Source of the DNA: Sphingobium fuliginis
GTDB lineage: Bacteria; Pseudomonadota; Alphaproteobacteria; Sphingomonadales; Sphingomonadaceae
Direction: 5' to 3'
Assembly (NCBI RefSeq): GCF_004152845.1
Contig: NZ_SEON01000002.1
Span: forward strand, 744,001 to 808,000
Length of the DNA: 64,000 nucleotides
The notes under the pieces are model-generated. The model was not told the DNA's origin. It made no database searches and worked only from the letters and a program-made list of their open reading frames with translations. The translations under genes and the position numbers were made by a program. The number at the start of each line of letters is the position of its first letter. Position 1 is the stretch's first letter. Shown piece after piece: positions 56,717 to 64,000 of this stretch.

Positions 56717-57295
56717 ATGGAAGCATTTCTCACCTCCACCGCCCTCGTCGCGCTCGCGGAAATGGGGGACAAGACGCAATTGCTGGCGATGCTGCTCGCC
56801 ACCCGCTTTCGCAAGCCAGCGCCCATCATAGCGGGCATATTCGCCGCCACTTTGGCCAATCATTTCCTCGCCGCGCTGGTGGGCCATTCGGTCGCCGGCG
56901 TGCTGACGGAACCATGGTTCCGCTATGCCGTCGCCGCCAGCTTCGTCGCGATGGCCGCGTGGACGCTGATCCCCGACAGGATCGACGAGGATGAGCCGTT
57001 GCGCGCGCCGTCGAAGGCGGGGGTATTCCTGACGACGCTGGTCGCCTTCTTCCTGGTGGAGATGGGCGACAAGACGCAGGTGGCGACGGTGATGCTGGGC
57101 GCGCGGTTCGACAATGTGCTGGCGGTCACCGCGGGCACGACGCTGGGCATGATGATCGCCAACGTGCCCGCCGTGCTGTTCGGCGAGGTGCTGGCGAAGA
57201 AGGTGCCGATGCGCGCGCTCCAGATCGGGGCGGCCCTGCTGTTCCTGGGCCTGGGCCTGTGGATGATTGCTGATTTGCGGGGCTGGATCGGGTAA
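56717..57295 (+). CDS. mneA: UPF0016 (GDT1/TMEM165-family) manganese exporter
   Basis: The 192-residue six-helix protein has the two hallmark motifs E-M-G-D-K-T-Q, at residue 15 and in the second half (V-E-M-G-D-K-T-Q). The family exports Mn2+ (MneA) or exchanges Ca/Mn for protons in eukaryotes. Specificity for manganese is supported by the yybP-ykoY riboswitch directly upstream. The name mneA is by family and context. Confidence 0.85.
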   Translation: MEAFLTSTALVALAEMGDKTQLLAMLLATRFRKPAPIIAGIFAATLANHFLAALVGHSVAGVLTEPWFRYAVAASFVAMAAWTLIPDRIDEDEPLRAPSKAGVFLTTLVAFFLVEMGDKTQVATVMLGARFDNVLAVTAGTTLGMMIANVPAVLFGEVLAKKVPMRALQIGAALLFLGLGLWMIADLRGWIG

Positions 57296-57410
57296 AGCAG
57301 TTGTCAGCGGGCCGCGGCTGTTGCAAGGGGATGGCGGAAAGCCATTCCTTATCGGATGACAGGGGATGCGCGGAGTCATTCCCTTTGAACAGACAGGCAT
57401 GGGACGCGTG

Positions 57411-58337
57411 ATGAAGGACAGTCTGGTTACGGTGTTCGGCGGCGGCGGCTTTGTGGGGCGGCAGGTCGCCCAGGCGCTGATGGCGCGCGGCGCCCGGGTG
57501 CGCGTGGCGCAGCGCGATCTGTCGACCGCCGTGCGCGTCAAGCCGCTGGGCGCCCTTGGCCAGACGCAGTTCGTCGCGGCGGACATCCGCAAGCCCGAAA
57601 GCGTCGCCCGCGCCATTGCCGGCAGCGACATCGTCATCAATCTGGTGGGGGTGCTTTCCGGCGATTTCCAGGGTTCGCACCATGACGGCGCGGCGAACGT
57701 CGCCAGGGCGGCGGCGGAGGCGGGCGTCCAGGCGCTCGTCCACATCTCCGCCATCGGCGCGGATGCGCAGAGCCCCTCCGCCTATGGCCGGTCGAAGGCC
57801 GAGGGCGAGGCGGCGGTCAAGGCCGCCTTCCCCAATGCGACCATCCTGCGCCCCTCGATCATTTTCGGGCCGGAGGACCGGTTCCTCAATCGCTTTGCGG
57901 AGATCGTCCGCATCGCCCCGGTGGTGCCGGTGATCGCCGCCGACACCCGGTTCCAGCCGGTCTATGTCGCGGACGTGGCGCAGGCCGTCGCCAACGCCGC
58001 CGAAAATCCCGGCGAGCATGGCGGCAAGACCTATGAACTGGGCGGGCCGCAGACCTATACGATGCGGGAACTCAACGCCTGGATCGCCAGGACCATCGGC
58101 CGCGATCGCAGCCTGTGCGCCGTTCCCGCTTCGGTCGCCTCGCTGATCGCCATGCTGCCGGGCGGACCGATCACGCGGGACCAGTTGTCCATGCTGGCCA
58201 AGGACAATGTCGTCGCGCCCGGCGCGGACGGGCTGGCCGAACTGGGCGTCGCGCCCACGCCGATGCCGGCTGTCGCGGAGAAATGGCTGGTCCGCTACCG
58301 CAAGCATGGCCGTTTCGCGGGCCGGGTTCAGGCCTGA
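57411..58337 (+). CDS. NDUFA9-like atypical SDR protein
   Basis: The product (308 residues from the ATG at 57411) has the Rossmann motif V-T-V-F-G-G-G-G-F-V-G-R, the segment A-D-I-R-K-P-E-S-V and Y-G-R-S-K-A-E-G-E. It resembles the complex I NDUFA9-type group of SDR proteins, which bind NADPH and stabilise complex I in mitochondria. The bacterial role is not settled. Upstream in-frame ATGs at 57366 and 57399 give a weaker N-terminus. Confidence 0.8.
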   Translation: MKDSLVTVFGGGGFVGRQVAQALMARGARVRVAQRDLSTAVRVKPLGALGQTQFVAADIRKPESVARAIAGSDIVINLVGVLSGDFQGSHHDGAANVARAAAEAGVQALVHISAIGADAQSPSAYGRSKAEGEAAVKAAFPNATILRPSIIFGPEDRFLNRFAEIVRIAPVVPVIAADTRFQPVYVADVAQAVANAAENPGEHGGKTYELGGPQTYTMRELNAWIARTIGRDRSLCAVPASVASLIAMLPGGPITRDQLSMLAKDNVVAPGADGLAELGVAPTPMPAVAEKWLVRYRKHGRFAGRVQA

Positions 58338-58494
58338 TCCGCCGGAATCCGATCAGCCGGACCGACATCGGGCCGCGACGGGCCGTCTTGCGCGGGCCGT
58401 TCGCTTCTGCACAATGGGCGCAACGCACCCAACGCCCTCTCCCGCCCCGGGGGAGGGTTTCCCTTTGTTCGCCCCATAAGGACTGCATCCCTCC

Positions 58495-59304
58495 ATGGAC
58501 CTGCATTATCTGACAGTCATCCTGCTTGGCATCGTCGAGGGGTTGACCGAGTTCCTGCCCGTATCCTCGACCGGCCACCTGATCCTGGCGAGCGAATTGC
58601 TGGGCTATGACGCGTCCACCTGGGCGATGTTCAACGTCATCATCCAGTTGGGCGCGATCCTGGCGGTGGTGGTGCTGTACTGGCGCACATTCTGGGCGGT
58701 GGGCATGGGCCTGCTGCGCAAGGAGCCGACGAGCTGGCGTTTCCTGCGCAATCTGCTGGTCGCCTTCATTCCGGCGGCGGTGATCGGCCTCGCCCTGCAT
58801 AATCATATCGAGGAACTGCTGGGCGCGCCGCGGGTCGTCGCCTGGGCGCTGATCGTCGGCGGCGTGGCGATCCTGGCGATCGAGCGGATGGTGAAGGAAA
58901 ACCGGTTCCACGGCATAGCCGACATTCCCTTCGTGCGGGTGGTGGGCATCGGCTTCATCCAGTGTCTGGCCATGATCCCGGGCGTCAGCCGGTCGGGCGC
59001 GACGATCATGGGCGCGCTGACGCTGGGGGTGGAACGGCGCACGGCGGCGGAGTTCAGCTTCTTCCTCGCCATTCCGACCATGCTGGGCGCGTCCGCGCTG
59101 GAACTGCTGAAGAATGGCGACAAGATCACCTCCGGCGCGGTGGGATGGGACAGCATCGCGCTGGGGTTCGTGGTGTCCTTCATCGTCGCCGTGCTGGTCA
59201 TCAAATGGTTTGTGGGGCTGGTGTCGCGCCATGGGTTCGCGCCGTTCGCCTGGTATCGAATCGTCGCGGGAATAGCCGCCCTGCTGTGGCTTTCCATGCG
59301 ATAA
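58495..59304 (+). CDS. uppP: Undecaprenyl-diphosphatase
   Basis: The 269-residue integral membrane enzyme recycles undecaprenyl pyrophosphate for peptidoglycan and polysaccharide synthesis. Its two signatures are present: I-V-E-G-L-T-E-F-L-P-V-S-S-T-G-H near residue 12, and M-I-P-G-V-S-R-S-G-A-T-I near residue 160. BacA-type length. Elevated dosage gives bacitracin resistance in E. coli. Confidence 0.95.
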   Translation: MDLHYLTVILLGIVEGLTEFLPVSSTGHLILASELLGYDASTWAMFNVIIQLGAILAVVVLYWRTFWAVGMGLLRKEPTSWRFLRNLLVAFIPAAVIGLALHNHIEELLGAPRVVAWALIVGGVAILAIERMVKENRFHGIADIPFVRVVGIGFIQCLAMIPGVSRSGATIMGALTLGVERRTAAEFSFFLAIPTMLGASALELLKNGDKITSGAVGWDSIALGFVVSFIVAVLVIKWFVGLVSRHGFAPFAWYRIVAGIAALLWLSMR

Positions 59305-59314
59305 GACCGAAACG

Positions 59315-59381
59315 GACCTATTTAACGCAAGATTATTTCAGGAGCGGAGAAGTTCCGGAGGCATTTCCCGGAAAATAGGTC
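59315..59381. other. Structured segment downstream of uppP
   Basis: GACCTATTT (59315-59323) and AAATAGGTC (59373-59381) are perfect 9-nt inverted arms. Between them TTCCGG and CCGGAA form a second stem. The segment begins 11 nt after the uppP stop codon and precedes the terminator at 59400. It could be a 3' untranslated structure or a small RNA. I do not recognise it. Confidence 0.4.
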
Positions 59382-59399
59382 AATCATGCTGACATAAGT

Positions 59400-59429
59400 C
59401 GCAGAATCCGCGTGACTCTGCGGGTTTTT
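59400..59429 (+). terminator. Terminator between uppP and gltD
   Basis: CGCAGA (59400-59405) pairs with TCTGCG (59417-59422), with an alternative CCGC/GCGG pairing inside, followed by GG and five T residues (59425-59429). It lies about 40 nt before the gltD start codon. Confidence 0.6.
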
Positions 59430-59469
59430 CTGCTATGCGCTCCCTGCAAATTCATTTCAGGGACTCATC

Positions 59470-60921
59470 ATGGCAGACAATCCAATGCTGAAATTCGTGG
59501 GAACGGGCCAAGCCTATCCCGAGAAGCGTTCGGCCGACGATCGCGCCGACGATTTTCTGGAAATCAGCCGCAGCTTCATATTGGATCGGGCGGAGGAACA
59601 GGCGTCGCGCTGCTCGCAATGCGGCGTGCCCTATTGCTCGACCCATTGCCCGCTGCACAACCATATCCCCGACTGGCTGCGCCTGACCGCCGAAGGGCGG
59701 CTGCGCGAAGCCTATGAACTCAGCAACCTGACCAGCACCATGCCGGAAATCTGCGGCCGCATCTGCCCGCAGGACCGGCTGTGCGAGGGCAATTGCGTCA
59801 TCGAATTTTCGGGTCACGGTTCCGTCACCATCGGTTCGGTCGAAAAGTTCATCACCGACACCGCCTGGAAGGAAGGCTGGGTCGAACCGCTGGTCCCCGG
59901 CGCCCCCACCGGCCAGTCGGTCGGCGTGATCGGCGCGGGTCCGGCGGGTCTGACGACCGCCGAATATCTGCGGGTCGCAGGCTATGAGGTGCATGTCTAT
60001 GACCGGCACGACCGGGCGGGCGGGCTGCTGACCTATGGCATTCCCGGTTTCAAGCTGGAGAAGGATGTGGTCATGCGCCGCATCCAGCGGCTGAAGGACG
60101 GCGGCATTGTCTTCCACGAAAGCTTCGAGGTCGGCCGCGACGCGACCATGGAGGAGCTGCGCGGCCGCCATGACGCCATCCTGATCGCGACCGGCGTGTA
60201 CAAGCCGCGCGACATCAAGGCGCCGGGCGTCGGCGCGCCGGGCGTGGTCAAGGCGCTCGACTTCCTGATCGCCTCCAACAAGGCCGGTTTCGGCGACGCC
60301 GTGCCGGAACATGAGGACGGTTCGCTGCACGCCAATGGCAAGAAGGTCGTCGTCATCGGCGGCGGCGATACGGCCATGGACTGCGTCCGCACCGCCGTGC
60401 GTCAGGGCGCGACTTCGGTGAAGTGCCTCTATCGCCGCGACCGCGACAATATGCCCGGATCGCAGCGCGAGGTCGCCAATGCCGAGGAAGAGGGCGTTGA
60501 ATTCGTCTGGCTTTCCGCGCCCATCGCCTTTGAAGGCACGGAGCATGTGACCGGTGTCAAGGTCACGAAGATGCGCCTTGGCCAGCCCGACGCATCGGGC
60601 CGCCGCGCGCCGGAACCCGATCCCGGCACGGAGCACACGTTGGAGGCGGACCTCGTCATCAAGGCGCTGGGTTACGATCCGGAGGAACTGCCCAGGCTGT
60701 TCGGCGCGGAGGACCTGTCCGTCACCCGCTGGGGCACGCTGCGCGTCGATCACAAGACGATGATGACCAGCATGGACGGCGTGTTCGCGGCAGGCGACAT
60801 CGTGCGCGGCGCTTCGCTGGTGGTCTGGGCGATCCGCGACGGCCGCGACGTGACCGAACATATGCACCGCTATCTCAAGGCCAAGGCGAAAGCGGCGGCC
60901 GGGGAAAGGCAGGCCGCCTGA
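59470..60921 (+). CDS. gltD: Glutamate synthase (NADPH) small subunit
   Basis: The 483-residue product has the N-terminal cysteine clusters for iron-sulfur centres (C-S-Q-C-G-V-P-Y-C, C-G-R-I-C-P-Q-D-R-L-C). Two nucleotide-binding folds follow: G-V-I-G-A-G-P-A-G-L for FAD and V-V-I-G-G-G-D-T-A-M-D for NADPH. It passes electrons to GltB for glutamate synthesis. The order here is gltD before gltB, with one gene between; the stop overlaps that gene's start (TGATG). Confidence 0.95.
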   Translation: MADNPMLKFVGTGQAYPEKRSADDRADDFLEISRSFILDRAEEQASRCSQCGVPYCSTHCPLHNHIPDWLRLTAEGRLREAYELSNLTSTMPEICGRICPQDRLCEGNCVIEFSGHGSVTIGSVEKFITDTAWKEGWVEPLVPGAPTGQSVGVIGAGPAGLTTAEYLRVAGYEVHVYDRHDRAGGLLTYGIPGFKLEKDVVMRRIQRLKDGGIVFHESFEVGRDATMEELRGRHDAILIATGVYKPRDIKAPGVGAPGVVKALDFLIASNKAGFGDAVPEHEDGSLHANGKKVVVIGGGDTAMDCVRTAVRQGATSVKCLYRRDRDNMPGSQREVANAEEEGVEFVWLSAPIAFEGTEHVTGVKVTKMRLGQPDASGRRAPEPDPGTEHTLEADLVIKALGYDPEELPRLFGAEDLSVTRWGTLRVDHKTMMTSMDGVFAAGDIVRGASLVVWAIRDGRDVTEHMHRYLKAKAKAAAGERQAA

Positions 60922-61631
60922 TGCGCGCCGCCCTCCTCCTCCTGCTGGCGACGCCGATCGCGGCTGAGGCGCAGACCCCGGTTCAGGCGGCAGCCGTCCA
61001 GTCTGTCGATCCGGCACTGCTGACCAAGGCTCAGCCGATTGCCGCCGTCATCCTGCCCAACGGCACCATGGAAAAGATGATGGGGCCGATGATGCAGAAG
61101 ATGATGGGACCGATGATGGACGGCATGACCAGGATGCCGATCCGCGAGTTCCTGAAGGTCGGCGGCCTCGACCCGGAGCGGGCGGAACATCTGGGTGAAG
61201 GCACGATCGAGGAAATGATGGCGATCATCGATCCCAATTTCCGCAAGCGGATGGACGTGATCGTCAACAGCATGATGCCGGCCATGGGTCGTTTCATGGG
61301 ACGTTATGAACCGGACATGCGGGAAGGCATGGCGGAAGCGTTCGCCCATCGCTACAGCGCGGCCGAGCTTGATCAGATCGGTGCGTTCCTGAAAACGCCC
61401 GTCGGCGCCAAGTTCGGCGCGGGCTTCATGGAGCTGGCCGCCGACCCGCATTATATCGGGCGGATGCAGAAGATCATGCCTGAAATGATGCAGGCCATGC
61501 CGGAGATCATGAAATCCTCCACGGCGGAACTCGCCAAGCTGCCCAAGCCGCGAACCTATAATGATCTGACGAAGGCTGAACGCGAGCGTCTCACCGCATT
61601 GCTCGGCGCGGACGCCAGGAAGGCCCACTGA
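60921..61631 (+). CDS. Secreted DUF2059-type protein between gltD and gltB
   Basis: The 236-residue product has a short signal peptide (A-A-L-L-L-L-L-A-T-P-I-A-A-E-A-Q), a Met-rich stretch (M-E-K-M-M-G-P-M-M-Q-K-M-M-G-P-M-M) and a helical C-terminal part with S-A-A-E-L-D-Q-I-G-A-F-L-K-T-P-V-G-A-K-F, which matches DUF2059. The function is unknown. Its overlap with gltD and closeness to gltB mean it is made together with glutamate synthase. Confidence 0.75.
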   Translation: MRAALLLLLATPIAAEAQTPVQAAAVQSVDPALLTKAQPIAAVILPNGTMEKMMGPMMQKMMGPMMDGMTRMPIREFLKVGGLDPERAEHLGEGTIEEMMAIIDPNFRKRMDVIVNSMMPAMGRFMGRYEPDMREGMAEAFAHRYSAAELDQIGAFLKTPVGAKFGAGFMELAADPHYIGRMQKIMPEMMQAMPEIMKSSTAELAKLPKPRTYNDLTKAERERLTALLGADARKAH

Positions 61632-61717
61632 CAAAAGCGCCGGCGATGCCGGCAACCAACGGAATGACAGCGGCCTTACCCAAAGACAGGGACGGCCACA
61701 TGCAAGGGTAAGTCATC

Positions 61718-64000
61718 ATGACCGACACCAATTTCATGGCCAGCCCCGAAGAGCGCGCACGGATCGCGGCCGAGGGCATGTATCACCCGGAAATGGAAGG
61801 CGATGCCTGCGGCGTCGGACTGGTCGCCGCGACGGACGGCCGCCCGAGCCGTCGCGTGGTCGCCAGCGCCATCGACGCGCTGAAGGCCGTCTGGCACCGT
61901 GGCGCCGTGGACGCCGACGGCAAGACCGGCGACGGCGCGGGCATCCATGTCGACCTGCCGGTGCGTTTCTTCGATGACGCCATTGCCGACTCCGGCCACA
62001 AGCCGCTGCCCAACCGCCTTGCCGTCGGCATGATCTTCCTGCCGCGCACGGATTTGAGCGCGCAGGAAACCTGCCGCACCATCGTCGAGGCCGAGATCAT
62101 CGACGCGGGCTACACCATCTATGGCTGGCGCCAGGTGCCCGTCGACGTCTCCGTCATCGGGGAGAAGGCGCAGCGCACCCGTCCGGAAATCGAGCAGATC
62201 ATGATCGCCGGTCCCATGCCGGAAGAGCGCGATCAGGCCGAGTTCGAAAAGGACCTCTATCTCATCCGCCGCCGGATCGAGAAGAAGGTGATCGCCGCGC
62301 AGATTCAGGATTTCTACATCTGCTCGCTGTCGTGCCGCTCGATCATCTACAAGGGGCTGTTCCTCGCGGAATCGCTGTCGGTCTTCTATCCCGACCTGCA
62401 GGACGAGCGGTTCGAGAGCCGGGTCGCGATCTTCCACCAGCGCTATTCGACCAACACCTTCCCGCAATGGTGGCTGGCCCAGCCGTTCCGCACGCTCGCG
62501 CATAATGGTGAGATCAACACCATCCGCGGCAACAAGAACTGGATGAAGAGCCACGAGATCAAGATGGCTTCGCTCGCCTTCGGTGAGCAGTCGGAGGACA
62601 TCAAGCCGGTGATACCGGCGGGCGCGTCCGACACCGCCGCGCTCGACGCCGTGTTCGAGGCGATCTGCCGTTCGGGCCGCGACGCGCCGACTGCCAAGCT
62701 GATGCTCGTGCCCGAAGCCTATCAGTCGGCCAGCGCCGAACTGCCCCAGGCGCATGCGGACATGTATGAATATCTCGCCTCCGTGATGGAGCCGTGGGAC
62801 GGCCCCGCCGCGCTGGCGATGACCGACGGCCGCTGGGTCGTGGCGGGCGTCGACCGCAATGCGCTGCGCCCGCTGCGCTACACGCTGACCGGCGACAATC
62901 TGCTGATCGTGGGTTCGGAAACCGGCATGGTCGTCGTGCCCGAAACCACCATCGTGCGGAAGGGCCGCATGGGTCCGGGCCAGATGATCGCCGTCGACCT
63001 GCAGGAAGGCACGATCTACGACGATCATGAGATCAAGGACCAGATTGCGGGCGAGCGCCCCTATTCGGAACTGATCAAGGACTTCATGACGGTCAATGAT
63101 CTGGGCGATGTGCCCAGTGCCCTGCCCTCATGGGACAAGGCCGAACTGACGCGCCGTCAGGTCGCCGCCAACCTGACGCTTGAAGACATGGAGCTGATCC
63201 TCGCGCCGATGGTCGAGGATGCGAAGGAAGCCGTCGGATCGATGGGCGACGACACGCCGCTGGCCGTCATTTCCGACAAGCCGCGCACGGTCAGCCATTT
63301 CTTCCGCCAGAATTTCAGCCAGGTCACCAACCCGCCGATCGATCCGCTGCGGGAACGGTACGTCATGAGCCTGAAGACGCGCTTTTCCAACCTCCACAAC
63401 ATATTGGAGCAGGACGCGCAGAACAGCCATGTGCTGGTGCTGGATTCGCCGGTGCTGACCTCTTCCGAATGGGCGAAGCTGAAGGGGCATTTCGGCCCTG
63501 CGGTGGCCGAGATCGACTGCACCTTCCGAGCCGAGGGCGGGCAGGAGCAGTTGCGCGCCGCCATCGCCCGCATCCGGGAGGAAGCGGAACAGGCCGTGCG
63601 CGAAGGCCGCACCGAAATCTTCCTGACCGACGAGCATGTCAACGCCGACCGCGTCGCCATCGCCGGCGTGCTGGCGGCGGCGGCGGTGCATACGCATCTC
63701 GTCCGCAAGGGCCTGCGCAGCTATGCATCGATCAACGTGCGTTGCGCCGAAGCGCTCGACACCCATTATTTCGCGGTGCTGATCGGCGTCGGCGCGACCA
63801 CGGTGAACGCCTATCTGGCCGAAGCCAGCATCGCCGACCGCCATGCGCGGGGGCTGTTCGGCGATCTGACGCTGGACGCCTGCTTCGAACGTTATCGCAT
63901 CGCCATCAACGAAGGCCTGCTGAAGATCATGTCCAAAATGGGCATCGCGGTCATCAGCAGCTATCGCGGCGGCTATAATTTCGAAGCGGTGGGCCTCAGC
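61718..64000 (+). CDS. gltB: Glutamate synthase large subunit, N-terminal part (runs off the right end)
   Basis: The frame is open from the ATG at 61718 to the window end (761 codons, about half the usual length). After a 30-residue propeptide comes Cys31 in E-G-D-A-C-G-V-G-L, the nucleophile of the class-II glutaminase domain exposed on maturation. Other signatures are F-H-Q-R-Y-S-T-N-T-F-P-Q-W and H-N-G-E-I-N-T-I-R-G-N. The central domain begins near residue 470. An ATG at 61699 is excluded because it meets a stop after three codons. Confidence 0.96.
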   Translation, partial: MTDTNFMASPEERARIAAEGMYHPEMEGDACGVGLVAATDGRPSRRVVASAIDALKAVWHRGAVDADGKTGDGAGIHVDLPVRFFDDAIADSGHKPLPNRLAVGMIFLPRTDLSAQETCRTIVEAEIIDAGYTIYGWRQVPVDVSVIGEKAQRTRPEIEQIMIAGPMPEERDQAEFEKDLYLIRRRIEKKVIAAQIQDFYICSLSCRSIIYKGLFLAESLSVFYPDLQDERFESRVAIFHQRYSTNTFPQWWLAQPFRTLAHNGEINTIRGNKNWMKSHEIKMASLAFGEQSEDIKPVIPAGASDTAALDAVFEAICRSGRDAPTAKLMLVPEAYQSASAELPQAHADMYEYLASVMEPWDGPAALAMTDGRWVVAGVDRNALRPLRYTLTGDNLLIVGSETGMVVVPETTIVRKGRMGPGQMIAVDLQEGTIYDDHEIKDQIAGERPYSELIKDFMTVNDLGDVPSALPSWDKAELTRRQVAANLTLEDMELILAPMVEDAKEAVGSMGDDTPLAVISDKPRTVSHFFRQNFSQVTNPPIDPLRERYVMSLKTRFSNLHNILEQDAQNSHVLVLDSPVLTSSEWAKLKGHFGPAVAEIDCTFRAEGGQEQLRAAIARIREEAEQAVREGRTEIFLTDEHVNADRVAIAGVLAAAAVHTHLVRKGLRSYASINVRCAEALDTHYFAVLIGVGATTVNAYLAEASIADRHARGLFGDLTLDACFERYRIAINEGLLKIMSKMGIAVISSYRGGYNFEAVGLS

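Overview
The window looks like chromosomal DNA of an alphaproteobacterium of the sphingomonad type (Sphingobium / Novosphingobium relatives). This is inferred from the high GC content, the proteobacterial str and S10 ribosomal gene order, a ribosomal protein S9 with a long N-terminal extension, an XylD/AraC-like sugar-acid dehydratase locus with a galactose/arabinose 1-dehydrogenase, the nadD-rsfS-rlmH-envC cluster, and the protein sequences themselves. No replication origin, rRNA operon, CRISPR array, complete insertion sequence or prophage is visible. One tRNA, tRNA-Pro(GGG), is present.

Layout. 1-8.9 kb (minus strand): the str operon rpsL-rpsG-fusA-tuf, read from a clear sigma70-type promoter near 8.9 kb and closed by a strong terminator at 4.2 kb. 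It is followed by the S10 operon rpsJ-rplC-rplD-rplW-rplB-rpsS-rplV-rpsC, which runs off the left end. A 274-nt hairpin-rich spacer separates rpsJ from rplC. 9-13 kb: a membrane-anchored M23 peptidase, then rplM-rpsI, cutA and heme A synthase on the minus strand. 13-22.6 kb: a hybrid histidine kinase, dgoK with only the N-terminal stub of the dgoA aldolase, and a plus-strand operon for non-phosphorylative oxidation of a pentose or galactose (sugar-acid dehydratase, ketoglutarate semialdehyde dehydrogenase, AraD1-type dehydratase, sugar 1-dehydrogenase, FadR/GntR regulator). 22.6-29.6 kb (minus): YifB/ComM, RlmE, exopolyphosphatase, a Mth938-like protein, SecF, SecD and YajC.

29.7-34.8 kb is the most accessory part. 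It holds the tRNA, an endolysin-holin pair of the kind used for gene-transfer-agent release, two abutting palindromic mobile repeats, a LysR regulator divergent from a succinyl-CoA:acetate CoA-transferase, a REP-like palindrome, and an orphan minus-strand unit with an 18-codon ORF behind a perfect Shine-Dalgarno. 34.9-37.8 kb (plus): rpsM-rpsK-rpoA-rplQ with its own promoter, an attenuator-like hairpin and a terminator. 38-46.9 kb: prolyl oligopeptidase, a secreted acidic protein, YqiJ-YqiK, a DUF1275 protein, a TetA-like MFS exporter and guaA. 47-54.5 kb: a DUF6356 protein, a PLP aminotransferase, rmuC, nadD-rsfS-rlmH-envC and htpX. 54.6-64 kb: an SDHAF4-like mini-gene, a small unknown, galU, a manganese (yybP-ykoY) riboswitch with its UPF0016 Mn exporter, an NDUFA9-like SDR protein, uppP, and gltD - DUF2059 protein - gltB (cut by the right end).

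Taken together this is mostly a housekeeping region (translation, protein export, cell wall, nitrogen assimilation). The less ordinary signals are in RNA leaders and intergenic repeats: the rpsJ-rplC spacer, attenuator-like hairpins before rpsL and rpsM, the Mn riboswitch, at least three dispersed palindromic repeat families, one repeat that supplies the stop codon of the adjacent regulator gene, a probable CTG start fused to a stop as CTGA, and the orphan transcript at 34 kb. I did not find a clear new multi-gene system. All functional calls rest on reading translated sequence and motifs, without database searches.
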